Positions 6,502 to 14,114 of a stretch of 31,496 nt of DNA are shown here, piece after piece. The position numbers and the translations under genes were made by a program. The notes below the pieces were generated by a model. It did no database searches. It was not told the origin of the DNA and saw only the letters and a program-made list of their open reading frames with translations. Each line of letters starts with the position of its first letter. Position 1 is the stretch's first letter. The stretch comes from Clostridium sp. (GTDB lineage: Bacteria; Bacillota; Clostridia; Lachnospirales; Lachnospiraceae): assembly GCA_016302185.1 (NCBI GenBank), contig JAEDOC010000008.1, positions 1 through 31,496 on the forward strand. The letters are read 5' to 3'.

Positions 6502-7839
6502 ATGAAGATACTTTGTATTTCTCTGGGCTGTGACAAAAACCTGGTCGATACGGAGAAGATGCTGGGAATCTTAAGTCAGGATGGCCACAGCTTTACGGAT
6601 GAGGAGTCAGAAGCAGATGCGGTTCTTGTAAATACCTGCTGTTTCATCAATGATGCCAAGGAAGAGAGTGTCAACACGATTCTGGAGATGGCGGAATTAA
6701 AAAAAGAAGGACAGATTAAGGCTTTGATTGTAACCGGGTGTATGGCGCAGCGCTACAAAGAGGAGATTCTTACTGAGATTCCTGAGGTGGATGCGATTCT
6801 GGGAACCTCTTCCTACGATGAGATTGCGGCAGTGCTGAGAAAGGTGCAGGGAGGCGAAGTGGTTTCCTGCTTCCATGATCTTTCCGAGCTTCCGGCTGTG
6901 GATGGAAAGAGACTGGTTTCCACCGGCGGACATTACGCTTTCTTGAAGATTGCGGAAGGCTGCAACAAGCGCTGCACGTACTGTATCATTCCTTCTCTGC
7001 GGGGACCGTACCGCAGCGTCCCCATGGAAAAGCTGGTGACGGAGGCAGCACAGCTGGCTTCAGAAGGGGTGAAGGAGCTGATTCTGGTAGCCCAGGAGAC
7101 AACACTTTACGGCGTGGATCTCTATGGAGAGAAGAGGCTGCCTGCTCTGCTTCGCGAGCTTGCTAAGATTGATGGAATTCAGTGGATCCGTATCCAGTAC
7201 TGCTACCCGGAAGAGATTACCGAAGAACTGATTCAGACCATTAAGACGGAGGAAAAGGTCTGCCATTATCTGGATATTCCGATTCAGCACGCCAGTGATG
7301 CGGTGTTGAAGCGGATGGGGCGGAGAACCAATCAGGCGGAGCTGAGGGAGAGGATCGCCCATCTGCGCCAGGAGATTCCGGATATTGTACTCCGCACCAC
7401 GCTGATTTCCGGGTTTCCGGGAGAAACACCAGAGGATCATGAGACTCTGATGCAGTTCGTGGATGAGATGGAATTTGACCGTCTTGGCGTCTTTGCCTAT
7501 TCGGCGGAGGAAGACACCCCGGCGGCAGAGTTTCCGGATCAGGTACCGCAGGAGATAAAGGAAGCACGGCGGGACGAGATCATGGAGCTGCAGCAGGAGA
7601 TCGCCTTTGAGAAGGCGGAGGAGAAAAAGGGCCGCATCCTGGAGGTGATGATCGAGGGCAAGGTAGCCGACGAAAATGCCTTTGTGGGCCGGACCTATAT
7701 GGATGCCCCTAATGTGGACGGACTGATCTTTGTAAATGCCGACGTGCCGCTGATGTCCGGCGATTTCTGCCGGGTGAAGGTTACCGGTGCACTGGAATAT
7801 GATTTAATAGGAGAGTTGTACGATGAATTTACCGAATAA
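6502..7839 (+). CDS. rimO: Ribosomal protein S12 methylthiotransferase RimO
   Basis: RimO is a radical-SAM enzyme that inserts a methylthio group on the conserved aspartate of ribosomal protein S12. The 445-aa protein starts MKILCISLGCDKNLVDTE. The UPF0004 domain has iron-sulfur cysteines C10, C46 and C80. The radical-SAM cluster is C154-x3-C158-x2-C161 in GCNKRCTYCIIPSLRG. A TRAM domain closes the chain (about 375-440: GRTYMDAPNVDGLIFVN). SLGCDKN with RGPYRS marks RimO rather than the tRNA enzyme MiaB. The ATG at 6502 is preferred over an upstream in-frame ATG at 6454 because the family motif begins there and GGAGTG precedes it. It overlaps pgsA by 17 bases, suggesting translational coupling. 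Confidence 0.95.
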   Translation: MKILCISLGCDKNLVDTEKMLGILSQDGHSFTDEESEADAVLVNTCCFINDAKEESVNTILEMAELKKEGQIKALIVTGCMAQRYKEEILTEIPEVDAILGTSSYDEIAAVLRKVQGGEVVSCFHDLSELPAVDGKRLVSTGGHYAFLKIAEGCNKRCTYCIIPSLRGPYRSVPMEKLVTEAAQLASEGVKELILVAQETTLYGVDLYGEKRLPALLRELAKIDGIQWIRIQYCYPEEITEELIQTIKTEEKVCHYLDIPIQHASDAVLKRMGRRTNQAELRERIAHLRQEIPDIVLRTTLISGFPGETPEDHETLMQFVDEMEFDRLGVFAYSAEEDTPAAEFPDQVPQEIKEARRDEIMELQQEIAFEKAEEKKGRILEVMIEGKVADENAFVGRTYMDAPNVDGLIFVNADVPLMSGDFCRVKVTGALEYDLIGELYDEFTE

Positions 7840-8365
7840 GCTTACAATACTTCGAGTGATAATGATTCCGTTTTTTGTGTTTTTCCTGCTCTGCCAGGGC
7901 GGGGAGAACCGCACGTTCCGTATGATTGCGGTGGTTCTCTTTATCATCGCCAGCCTGACCGATCTTCTGGACGGAAAAATTGCGCGAAAATACAATATGG
8001 TGACAAACTTTGGAAAATTTATGGATCCTCTGGCAGATAAGCTTCTGGTCTGCTCTGCACTGATTTGTCTGATCGAACTGGGACAGCTTCCGGCCTGGAT
8101 GGTTATCGTTATCATCAGCCGTGAGTTTATCATCAGCGGTTTTCGGCTGGTGGCTTCCGACAACGGTGTTGTTATCGCGGCCAGCTATTGGGGAAAGTTT
8201 AAAACCACCTTTCAGATGATCGCGGTGATTCTGCTGATTCTGGATATTCCGGCACTCCGTCTGGTGACAACGCTGTGTGTATGGGTCGCTCTGGCGCTGA
8301 CCATCATTTCGCTGGTGGATTATATTGCAAAAAACTATAAAATACTTACGGAAGGAAGCATGTAA
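7823..8365 (+). CDS. pgsA: CDP-diacylglycerol--glycerol-3-phosphate 3-phosphatidyltransferase
   Basis: PgsA makes phosphatidylglycerol phosphate from CDP-diacylglycerol and glycerol-3-phosphate in the membrane, the committed step to anionic phospholipids. The 180-aa protein has the CDP-alcohol phosphotransferase motif D47-LLDGKIAR ... G64-KFMD68-PLAD72 with all acidic metal-binding residues present, and several hydrophobic segments (about 8-24, 33-46, 76-96, 130-150, 152-170). The start lies inside the end of rimO in another frame, preceded by GGAGAG. cinA follows after 3 bases. Confidence 0.94.
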   Translation: MNLPNKLTILRVIMIPFFVFFLLCQGGENRTFRMIAVVLFIIASLTDLLDGKIARKYNMVTNFGKFMDPLADKLLVCSALICLIELGQLPAWMVIVIISREFIISGFRLVASDNGVVIAASYWGKFKTTFQMIAVILLILDIPALRLVTTLCVWVALALTIISLVDYIAKNYKILTEGSM

Positions 8366-8368
8366 TAC

Positions 8369-9622
8369 ATGGTAGTTGAATTAGTTTCTGTGGGAACTGA
8401 GCTTTTGCTTGGAAATATTGTGAATACCAATGCCCGTTATCTGTCGGAGAAGTTCGCGATGCTGGGCCTGTCCGTATACTATCAGACCACTGTGGGAGAC
8501 AATCGGGAGCGGATGACAGAGGTGATCCGCACTGCCCTGAACCGTGCGGACGTGGTGGTATTAAACGGCGGCCTGGGACCGACCGAAGATGATATCACGA
8601 AGGATGTCTGCGCGGAACTGATGGGTGCAGAGCTGAAGGAGGATCCCCAGGTGCGGGCGCATCTGGAGGACTGGTATCGCCAGAGAAATAAGAAGGATGT
8701 TCCGGACAGCAACTGGAGACAGGCACTGGTGCCGGAAGGCGCGGTGGTGTTCCCTAATACCAACGGAACCGCACCCGGTCTTGCACTGGAGAAGAACGGA
8801 AAAACAGCGATTCTCCTTCCGGGACCGCCGAATGAGCTGTATCCCATGGTGGAAGAACAGGTCTGCCCGTATTTCCAGAAACGTCAGTCGGAGGTAATCT
8901 ATTCTCAGATGGTTAAGATCTGCGGCTACGGGGAAAGCAAAGTGGAAGAGATGCTTCTGGATCTGATTGACCATCAGACCAACCCGACCCTGGCGACCTA
9001 CGCGAAGACAAAAGAGGTTCATCTGCGCGTGACGGCTCGTGCAAAGAGCGAAGAAGAAGCAAAGAAGCTGTTAAAGCCGGTGATTAAGGAGATTAAGAAA
9101 CGCTTTGGCAATGCGGTTTATACTACCAATGAGAAGGATACTCTGGAATCTGTGGTGGTGGATTTGCTGAAAAAATATGATCTTACGGTTACCACGGCAG
9201 AGTCCTGCACCGGTGGTCTGGTGGCAGCCCGTCTGGTCAACGTACCGGGAGCATCCGAGGTTTTCCGTGAGGGCTTTGTGACCTATTCCAATAAAGCGAA
9301 GAAGAAATATCTGGACGTGAGCAAATCCACGCTGCGCAAGTATGGTCCGGTCAGTGAGCAGACTGCCAAGGAGATGGCGACCGGCGGCGTCTTTGCCACC
9401 GATGCGGATGCCTGTGTGGCCGTGACAGGGCTTGCCGGTCCGGATGGCGGTACGGAAGATAAGCCAGTTGGACTGGTCTATATTGCCTGCTATATGAAGG
9501 ACAGTGTAAAAGTGGAAGAATACCGTTTTAAGGGCAATCGGGAAAAGATTCGGGAGCAGGCGACGGTTCAGGCGCTGGATTTACTGCGCCGTTCTATTAT
9601 AAAGAATTATAAAAAAGACTGA
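8369..9622 (+). CDS. cinA: CinA: competence/damage-inducible protein, NMN amidohydrolase
   Basis: The 417-aa protein has the full two-domain CinA form. The N-terminal MoCF-biosynthesis-like domain (1-~170) starts VVELVSVGTELLLGNIVNTN and contains VVLNGGLGPTEDDITKD and the LLPGPPNEL motif. The C-terminal CinA domain (~255-412) contains TTAESCTGGLVAARL, FVTYSNKAKK and VAVTGLAGPDGGTEDKPVG, the part that deamidates nicotinamide mononucleotide for pyridine nucleotide salvage. The pgsA-cinA order is common in Firmicutes, where recA often follows; here recA is absent and an unknown gene follows after 1 base. Confidence 0.95.
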   Translation: MVVELVSVGTELLLGNIVNTNARYLSEKFAMLGLSVYYQTTVGDNRERMTEVIRTALNRADVVVLNGGLGPTEDDITKDVCAELMGAELKEDPQVRAHLEDWYRQRNKKDVPDSNWRQALVPEGAVVFPNTNGTAPGLALEKNGKTAILLPGPPNELYPMVEEQVCPYFQKRQSEVIYSQMVKICGYGESKVEEMLLDLIDHQTNPTLATYAKTKEVHLRVTARAKSEEEAKKLLKPVIKEIKKRFGNAVYTTNEKDTLESVVVDLLKKYDLTVTTAESCTGGLVAARLVNVPGASEVFREGFVTYSNKAKKKYLDVSKSTLRKYGPVSEQTAKEMATGGVFATDADACVAVTGLAGPDGGTEDKPVGLVYIACYMKDSVKVEEYRFKGNREKIREQATVQALDLLRRSIIKNYKKD

Positions 9623-9623
9623 T

Positions 9624-9947
9624 ATGCGCTGGTACAGACATCTCTACATGGGAGAAAAAGCAAAAAAGAATCGATTTTCCATCCTTCAGAAGCTTCGTAA
9701 CGGGAAGCTGCAGCCGGGAGTTCACGTGATCGTGCCTGCTTCCGGAGAACGGAATCTGCTGGATATTCTTCCGTCTTATGTGCTTTTGCAGGATCATTAT
9801 AAAAGCCAGGAGGAACTTCTGATTCTGGGTGTCGGCGCGGATTATTTTGAGGCGCTGGAGGTTGCCGGTAAGATTGTTCATGACATCTACCGTATCACCG
9901 GCGGCTTTGAACTGAAGGATTTTCTGGAAAAGAATGGGCAGAGGTGA
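9624..9947 (+). CDS. Small conserved-looking protein of unknown function
   Basis: I do not recognise a named family. The 107-aa product is soluble-looking and basic at the N-terminus (MRWYRHLYMGEKAKKNR). A central stretch, GVHVIVPASGERNLLDILPS, looks like an alpha/beta core, followed by LLILGVGADYFEALEVAGKIV and an amphipathic C-terminus. No cysteines, signal peptide or membrane segment are present. It begins 1 base after the cinA stop, and its own stop overlaps the next start (GTGA), so it is translated as part of the operon and is very likely real. Position beside DUF2953 and gerW suggests it belongs with that conserved clostridial pair. Confidence 0.8.
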   Translation: MRWYRHLYMGEKAKKNRFSILQKLRNGKLQPGVHVIVPASGERNLLDILPSYVLLQDHYKSQEELLILGVGADYFEALEVAGKIVHDIYRITGGFELKDFLEKNGQR

Positions 9948-10873
9948 ATAGCTTGCTCCATATACTGTTAATCATATTAAAGATCATCGGAATCCTGATG
10001 CTGGTATTGCTGGGTGTGGTTCTTCTCCTTCTTCTGTCAGTGCTTCTGGTCCCTATCAGATATCGGGGGGAAGCCTCATTTCATGGGAACATAAGCGGGC
10101 GTCTGAAGATCACCTGGCTTCTTCATATTCTGTCGCTGCAGATTTCCTATGAGGGATCATCGGACTTCGCGGTTCGCGTGTTCGGCAAGAGAATTTTGTC
10201 CCAACATTTCGGTGAGGAGGAAGGCGGAGAAGAAGAGGATGTTCCGGATTTTTCTGATAGGAAAGAGGATGAGGATGGGAAAGAGGTCATTCTTTCCGCG
10301 CAGGAGATAACTCCGGAGCCGGCAGATGCAGAGCCGGAGAAGAAGCAGCATCCTGCGGAACCGGAGACAAAGAAGGAAACTGATACTGCCGAACCGGCGG
10401 GGAGAACACGGAAAAGCAGTTTAGACGACGAAACAGTGTCCAGGAAACAACCGGCTTCGGAAGGAAGGTTCCGGGAAGGGAAGGGAAAGCTGGAAAAGGT
10501 CTGCGAGCTGTATCAGCAGGCACAGGAGTTTCTGGCACAGGAGTCTAATCAGAAAACATTTCGGCTGGTGAAACGGCAGCTTGGCAGACTTCTTCACCAT
10601 CTTGCGCCAAAGAGGCTGAGAGGAGAAGTAACGCTTGGATTAGAGGATCCCTATACCATGGGACAGATTGTCAGTGTGGCCGCGTTGCTTTATCCGGTCA
10701 TCCGGGATCGGATTCGGTTTACGCCTGTATTTGGGGAGAAGGTGCTGGACGGAGAAGTGTCGCTGCGTGGCCGAATCCGTGTCGGGACATTACTGTGGAT
10801 TGGGATACGCGTATTGCTGGATAATAATTTCCGCAAACTTTTGAGAAAAATTCTGAACCGAGGAGGAAAATAA
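9944..10873 (+). CDS. DUF2953 membrane protein (YtfI-like)
   Basis: The 309-aa protein starts with a strongly hydrophobic helix (about residues 4-37, very leucine-rich) followed by VPIRYRGEASFHG, the usual opening of DUF2953 proteins. A highly charged E/D/K-rich linker of about 100 residues (about 90-190) looks disordered. The C-terminal part, LHHLAPKRLRGEVTLGLEDPYTMGQIVSV and EVSLRGRIRVGTLLWIG, is the conserved DUF2953 core. In Bacillus the homologue YtfI lies directly before ytfJ (gerW), the same order as here, and a role connected with spore formation or germination is inferred only from that. The GTG start overlaps the previous stop by 4 bases and follows GGGCAGAG. Confidence 0.82.
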   Translation: MNSLLHILLIILKIIGILMLVLLGVVLLLLLSVLLVPIRYRGEASFHGNISGRLKITWLLHILSLQISYEGSSDFAVRVFGKRILSQHFGEEEGGEEEDVPDFSDRKEDEDGKEVILSAQEITPEPADAEPEKKQHPAEPETKKETDTAEPAGRTRKSSLDDETVSRKQPASEGRFREGKGKLEKVCELYQQAQEFLAQESNQKTFRLVKRQLGRLLHHLAPKRLRGEVTLGLEDPYTMGQIVSVAALLYPVIRDRIRFTPVFGEKVLDGEVSLRGRIRVGTLLWIGIRVLLDNNFRKLLRKILNRGGK

Positions 10874-10874
10874 G

Positions 10875-11306
10875 ATGGCAGATAATCAATTTGCATCCAC
10901 CGTGGACGCATTGTTTCAGGGAATGGATCGTTTCATAACAACCAAAACTGTGGTGGGTGAGGCAGTCAGAATCGACAATACCATCATCCTTCCTCTGGTT
11001 GATGTGACCTGCGGCATGGCAGCCGGAGCGTTTAATCAGACATCGAAAAATAACGGGGCCGGCGGTATGAGCGCCAAGATGACTCCCAGTGCCATTCTGG
11101 TGATTCAGGATGGTGTGACCAAGCTGGTGAATATCAAGCATCAGGATGCCATGACTAAGATTATTGATATGGTTCCGGACATTGTGAACCGTTTTACCGG
11201 CGGCAAAAAAGATATTTCCGGAGAAGCGATGGCCAAGGCTGAGGAGATGGCTGAGGCGTATGCTGAAGCAGATGCTGTGGTTGAGACGGAAAAAATGGAG
11301 AAATAA
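10875..11306 (+). CDS. GerW family sporulation protein (YtfJ)
   Basis: The 143-aa protein matches the GerW/YtfJ family: an N-terminal FxxTVDALFQGMDRFI helix, TVVGEAVRIDNTIILPLVDV, a glycine-rich CGMAAGAFNQ...GAGGMSAKMTPSAILVI segment, and GVTKLVNI followed by IIDMVPDIVNRF. In B. subtilis GerW is a spore-associated protein needed for L-alanine germination. The A-rich, E-rich C-terminal tail (about 120-143) is likely unstructured. AGGAGG stands 6 bases before the ATG. It follows the DUF2953 gene by 1 base and ends the operon before a terminator. Its presence suggests the host is, or descends from, a spore former. Confidence 0.9.
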   Translation: MADNQFASTVDALFQGMDRFITTKTVVGEAVRIDNTIILPLVDVTCGMAAGAFNQTSKNNGAGGMSAKMTPSAILVIQDGVTKLVNIKHQDAMTKIIDMVPDIVNRFTGGKKDISGEAMAKAEEMAEAYAEADAVVETEKMEK

Positions 11307-11322
11307 TACGCTGGATATGAAC

Positions 11323-11363
11323 ATAACCTGCCGGTTCTCGAAATAGCCGGTCAGGTTATTTTT
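11323..11363 (+). terminator. Terminator after gerW
   Basis: TAACCTG-CCGG pairs with CCGG-T-CAGGTTA (one bulge) and is followed by TTTTTATT. It closes the long yicC-gerW operon. Confidence 0.8.
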
Positions 11364-11416
11364 ATTCCAGTTTCGCATAAAATATAGCAGAGTCTGTTTC
11401 TCTGAAGGAGAAAACC

Positions 11417-11554
11417 ATGAAACGTTTGTGCGGGTTGATTCTTTTCTCCGTGGGAATCGGCATGACAGTGATTCTTATCTTCCCCAAGAGCTTTTTCTGG
11501 GTCTGTATTACGATCACGCTGCTTGTCATCGGATACCACCTGTTCTGTAACTAA
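11417..11554 (+). CDS. 45-residue membrane protein
   Basis: An ATG 7 bases after AAGGAG opens a 45-codon frame that ends in TAA at 11552. The product has two hydrophobic helices, roughly residues 5-22 (LCGLILFSVGIGMTVILIF) and 26-43 (FFWVCITITLLVIGYHLF), separated by PKS, with a basic start (MKR) and a terminal CN. It lies between the gerW terminator and a strong terminator immediately after its stop, exactly where a real mini-gene would sit. Function unknown; as far as I remember, similar short 'MKRLCGLIL...' proteins occur in other Clostridia. Confidence 0.75.
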   Translation: MKRLCGLILFSVGIGMTVILIFPKSFFWVCITITLLVIGYHLFCN

Positions 11555-11585
11555 AAAATCCCCGGACAACCTGTCCGGGGATTTT
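11553..11585. terminator. Bidirectional terminator between mini-gene and rpmB
   Basis: AATCCCCGGACA pairs perfectly with TGTCCGGGGATT across a 3-base loop. It is flanked by A-run and T-run, so it works in both directions, serving the 45-aa gene (plus) and rpmB (minus). Confidence 0.9.
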
Positions 11586-11596
11586 GTCACAATCGA

Positions 11597-11782
11597 TTAG
11601 GCTCTTTCAACTAAACCGGATCTTAAGCAAGAAGTACAAACATACATCTTCTGAGCTCCGCCATTTGTTTTAACCTTTACAGACTTCACGTTTGCTTTCC
11701 ACATTTTGTTGGATCTTCTATGTGAGTGACTTACTGCGTTACCGAAGTGAGCAGCCTTTTCACAGATTGCACATTTAGCCAT
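11597..11782 (-). CDS. rpmB: 50S ribosomal protein L28
   Basis: L28 of 61 residues starts MAKCAICEKAAHFGNAVSHS and has RRSNKMWKANV and the C-terminal YVCTSCLRSGLVERA. Two CxxC pairs (C4/C7 and C49/C52) make it the zinc-binding form; many bacteria also carry a cysteine-free paralogue made under zinc shortage, which is not seen here. AAGGAGG lies upstream of the ATG. It is a single-gene transcript on the minus strand. Confidence 0.97.
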   Translation of the reverse strand: MAKCAICEKAAHFGNAVSHSHRRSNKMWKANVKSVKVKTNGGAQKMYVCTSCLRSGLVERA

Positions 11783-11838
11783 CGTAGCACCTCCTTAACC
11801 GATCATTGGACTTCCTATTAAAAATCCATAACGAGGAT

Positions 11839-11867
11839 ATAATAACAGAAACTCGGAAAATTTGCAA
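11839..11867 (-). promoter_or_regulatory. Promoter of rpmB
   Basis: On the minus strand TTGCAA (11862-11867) and TATTAT (11839-11844) are 17 bases apart, placing the start near 11832 and a ~50-base leader before rpmB. Confidence 0.6.
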
Positions 11868-11911
11868 GAGAAAAATGAAAAATTCTTTTCTTTTCTCCAA
11901 TATTTTTGTCT

Positions 11912-11946
11912 TTCCTGTTTCCTTTTTACAGGAAATACTGTATAAT
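11912..11946 (+). promoter_or_regulatory. Probable promoter region of the Asp23-fakA genes
   Basis: A perfect TATAAT at 11941-11946 lies 48 bases before the Asp23 start. No good -35 hexamer stands 17 bases upstream. Instead an inverted repeat, TTTCCTG ... CAGGAAA (11912-11918 and 11928-11934), covers that position and could be an activator or repressor site. The -10 is firm; the operator is a guess. Confidence 0.45.
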
Positions 11947-11993
11947 AACCACGTAAACATAGAAATAAACAAAGAAACGGAGGCTGTCATACT

Positions 11994-12350
11994 ATGAAAG
12001 GTCGTATTAACAATAAATTGGGTTCGATCCAGATCGATCCGGAAGTCATTGCGATGTATGCCGGAACGACAGCAGTAGAATGTTTTGGAATTGTAGGAAT
12101 GGCTGCAGTCAGTATGAAGGACGGACTGGTAAAGCTGTTAAAGAGAGAAAGCCTGACCCACGGTATCAACGTTTCCATTCGGGATAATGCCATCACTCTT
12201 GACTTCCACGTGATTGTATCTTACGGTGTCAGCATTTCCACAGTTGCGGATAACCTGATTGAAAGTGTAAAGTATAAGGTGGAAGAATTTACCGGCATGA
12301 CAGTGGAGAAGATTAACATCTTCGTCGAAGGCGTAAGAGTGATAGATTAA
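11994..12350 (+). CDS. Asp23/Gls24 family protein (YloU-like)
   Basis: The 118-aa protein fits the Asp23/Gls24 family: GSIQIDPEVIAMYAGTTAVE at the start, GIVGMAAV in the middle, and VIVSYGVSISTVADNLIE then VEKINIFVEGVRV at the end. Family members form cytoplasmic or membrane-associated scaffolds linked to envelope stress; their exact biochemical role is unsettled. In Firmicutes it is regularly followed by the DAK2-domain gene, as here after 13 bases. GGAGG precedes the ATG by about 11 bases. Confidence 0.9.
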   Translation: MKGRINNKLGSIQIDPEVIAMYAGTTAVECFGIVGMAAVSMKDGLVKLLKRESLTHGINVSIRDNAITLDFHVIVSYGVSISTVADNLIESVKYKVEEFTGMTVEKINIFVEGVRVID

Positions 12351-12363
12351 GGAGGAAAACCCT

Positions 12364-14037
12364 GTGGGTATGAACTATATTGACGCCGGAATGCTGAAAC
12401 AGGCATTTCTGGCAGGAGCGAAGGGCTTAGAGGCCAACAAAGAGTGGATCAATGAACTGAATGTATTTCCGGTGCCGGACGGTGACACGGGAACGAATAT
12501 GACAATGACAATTCTTGCTGCCGCCAGAGAAGTAGCTGCGCTGGAGAATCCGACCATGGAATCCCTGGCTAAGGCGATTTCTTCCGGCTCCCTGCGTGGT
12601 GCCAGAGGTAATTCCGGTGTGATTCTGTCGCAGCTGTTCCGCGGATTTACCAAAGAGATCAAGACGGTGGATGTTATTACTGTCACTACACTGGCGAATG
12701 CGTTAAACCGTGCAGCTGAGACTGCATATAAGGCGGTTATGAAGCCGAAAGAGGGGACGATTCTGACCGTAGCCAGAGGTATGGCGGAGAAGGCGTCCGA
12801 GCTGGCTTCTCAGACGGAGGATATCGTCGATTTTGTACAGGCGGTGATTTCTCATGGCGATTACGTACTAAGCCAGACGCCGGAGATGCTTCCAATTCTG
12901 AAGGAAGCTGGCGTGGTCGATTCCGGCGGCCAGGGACTGATGCAGGTGTTAAAAGGAGCGCTGGACGGTCTGCTGGGGAAAGAAACGGATTTTGCGGCGG
13001 TAGAAGGAGCAAAGCCGTCTTCGGCTCCGGTATCCGGTGCAGCGGCTGCGGAAGAATATGACATCCGTTATGGCTACTGCACGGAGTTTATTATCAACGT
13101 GGAGAAGGAATACAACGAGAAGACGGAGAAGGAATTCAAGGCTTATCTGGAGTCCATCGGTGATTCCATCGTAGTTGTATCGGATGACGATATTGTGAAA
13201 GTACATGTTCACACCAACGATCCCGGTCTTGCCATTCAGAAGGCCCTGACTTATGGTTCCCTCTCCCGGATGAAGATCGACAACATGCGGGAAGAGCATC
13301 AGGAGAAGGTAATCCGTGAGGCGGAGAAACAGGCGGCAGAGCAGAAGACTGCGCCGAAGAAAGAAGCGGGACCGAGAAAGCCCTTTGGATTCATTGCGGT
13401 ATCCATCGGCGAGGGCATGTCCGAGATCTTTCAGGGTATCGGAGCCGATTACTTAATTGAGGGCGGACAGACCATGAACCCCAGCACGGAGGACATGCTG
13501 AATGCCATTGACTGTGTCAATGCGGACACCATTTTTATTTTGCCCAACAATAAGAATATCATTCTTGCTGCGGAACAGGCGAAGTCCCTGGTAAAGGATA
13601 AGACCATCGAGGTTGTTCCGTCAAAGACCGTACCGCAGGGAATTACCGCACTGATTAATTTTGCGCCGGATCTTTCTGCGGCGGAGAATCTGGCCCAGAT
13701 GCAGGAGGAGATGGGCAGGGTGAAGACCGGACAGATTACTTATGCCGTGCGTAATACTACGATTGACGGTATGGAGATTTCCGAGGGCGATATTATGGGT
13801 ATCGGTGATCACGGCATGCTGGCTGTTGAGAAGACGGTGGAGAAGGCGACCCTGGCCACACTGCGGGCAATGATTGATGAAGAGGCGGAGCTGGTGACCA
13901 TCTATTACGGAGAGGATGTCAGTGAGGAAGAAGCTGATGCATTGTGTGAGAAGGCCAGAGAAGAATTCGACAGCTGTGAGATTGAGTGCCACAGCGGAGG
14001 TCAGCCGATTTACTATTACATGATTTCTGTGGAATAG
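12364..14037 (+). CDS. FakA-like fatty acid kinase subunit (YloV, DAK2 domain)
   Basis: FakA binds ATP and, with a FakB fatty-acid-binding partner, phosphorylates exogenous or recycled fatty acids for phospholipid synthesis. The 557-aa protein has the DAK2 N-terminal domain (1-~200) with ELNVFPVPDGDTGTNMTMT (residues 31-49, Mg-ATP aspartates) and SGSLRGARGNSGVILSQ. It then has a middle domain including YGYCTEFIINVE and DDIVKVHVHTNDPG (about 235-290). A charged A/E/K linker (~310-340) leads to the FakA C-terminal domain with PNNKNIILAAEQA and TVPQGITALI. The GTG at 12364 is chosen because GGAGG lies 8 bases upstream; an ATG 6 bases further on is possible. No fakB gene is in the window. Confidence 0.9.
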   Translation: MGMNYIDAGMLKQAFLAGAKGLEANKEWINELNVFPVPDGDTGTNMTMTILAAAREVAALENPTMESLAKAISSGSLRGARGNSGVILSQLFRGFTKEIKTVDVITVTTLANALNRAAETAYKAVMKPKEGTILTVARGMAEKASELASQTEDIVDFVQAVISHGDYVLSQTPEMLPILKEAGVVDSGGQGLMQVLKGALDGLLGKETDFAAVEGAKPSSAPVSGAAAAEEYDIRYGYCTEFIINVEKEYNEKTEKEFKAYLESIGDSIVVVSDDDIVKVHVHTNDPGLAIQKALTYGSLSRMKIDNMREEHQEKVIREAEKQAAEQKTAPKKEAGPRKPFGFIAVSIGEGMSEIFQGIGADYLIEGGQTMNPSTEDMLNAIDCVNADTIFILPNNKNIILAAEQAKSLVKDKTIEVVPSKTVPQGITALINFAPDLSAAENLAQMQEEMGRVKTGQITYAVRNTTIDGMEISEGDIMGIGDHGMLAVEKTVEKATLATLRAMIDEEAELVTIYYGEDVSEEEADALCEKAREEFDSCEIECHSGGQPIYYYMISVE

Positions 14038-14061
14038 ACGAAATAAGAGGATAGAAGGCAG

Positions 14062-14101
14062 AACGGCAGAGGAAGGAGGAGTCCGACCCCTGCCGTTTTT
14101 T
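14062..14101 (+). terminator. Terminator between fakA and recG
   Basis: ACGGCAG pairs with CTGCCGT across a loop of about 20 bases and is followed by TTTTTT. recG starts only 14 bases later, so recG depends on partial read-through or on a promoter inside fakA; none was obvious. Confidence 0.75.
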
Positions 14102-14114
14102 CGGAGGAGTAAAC

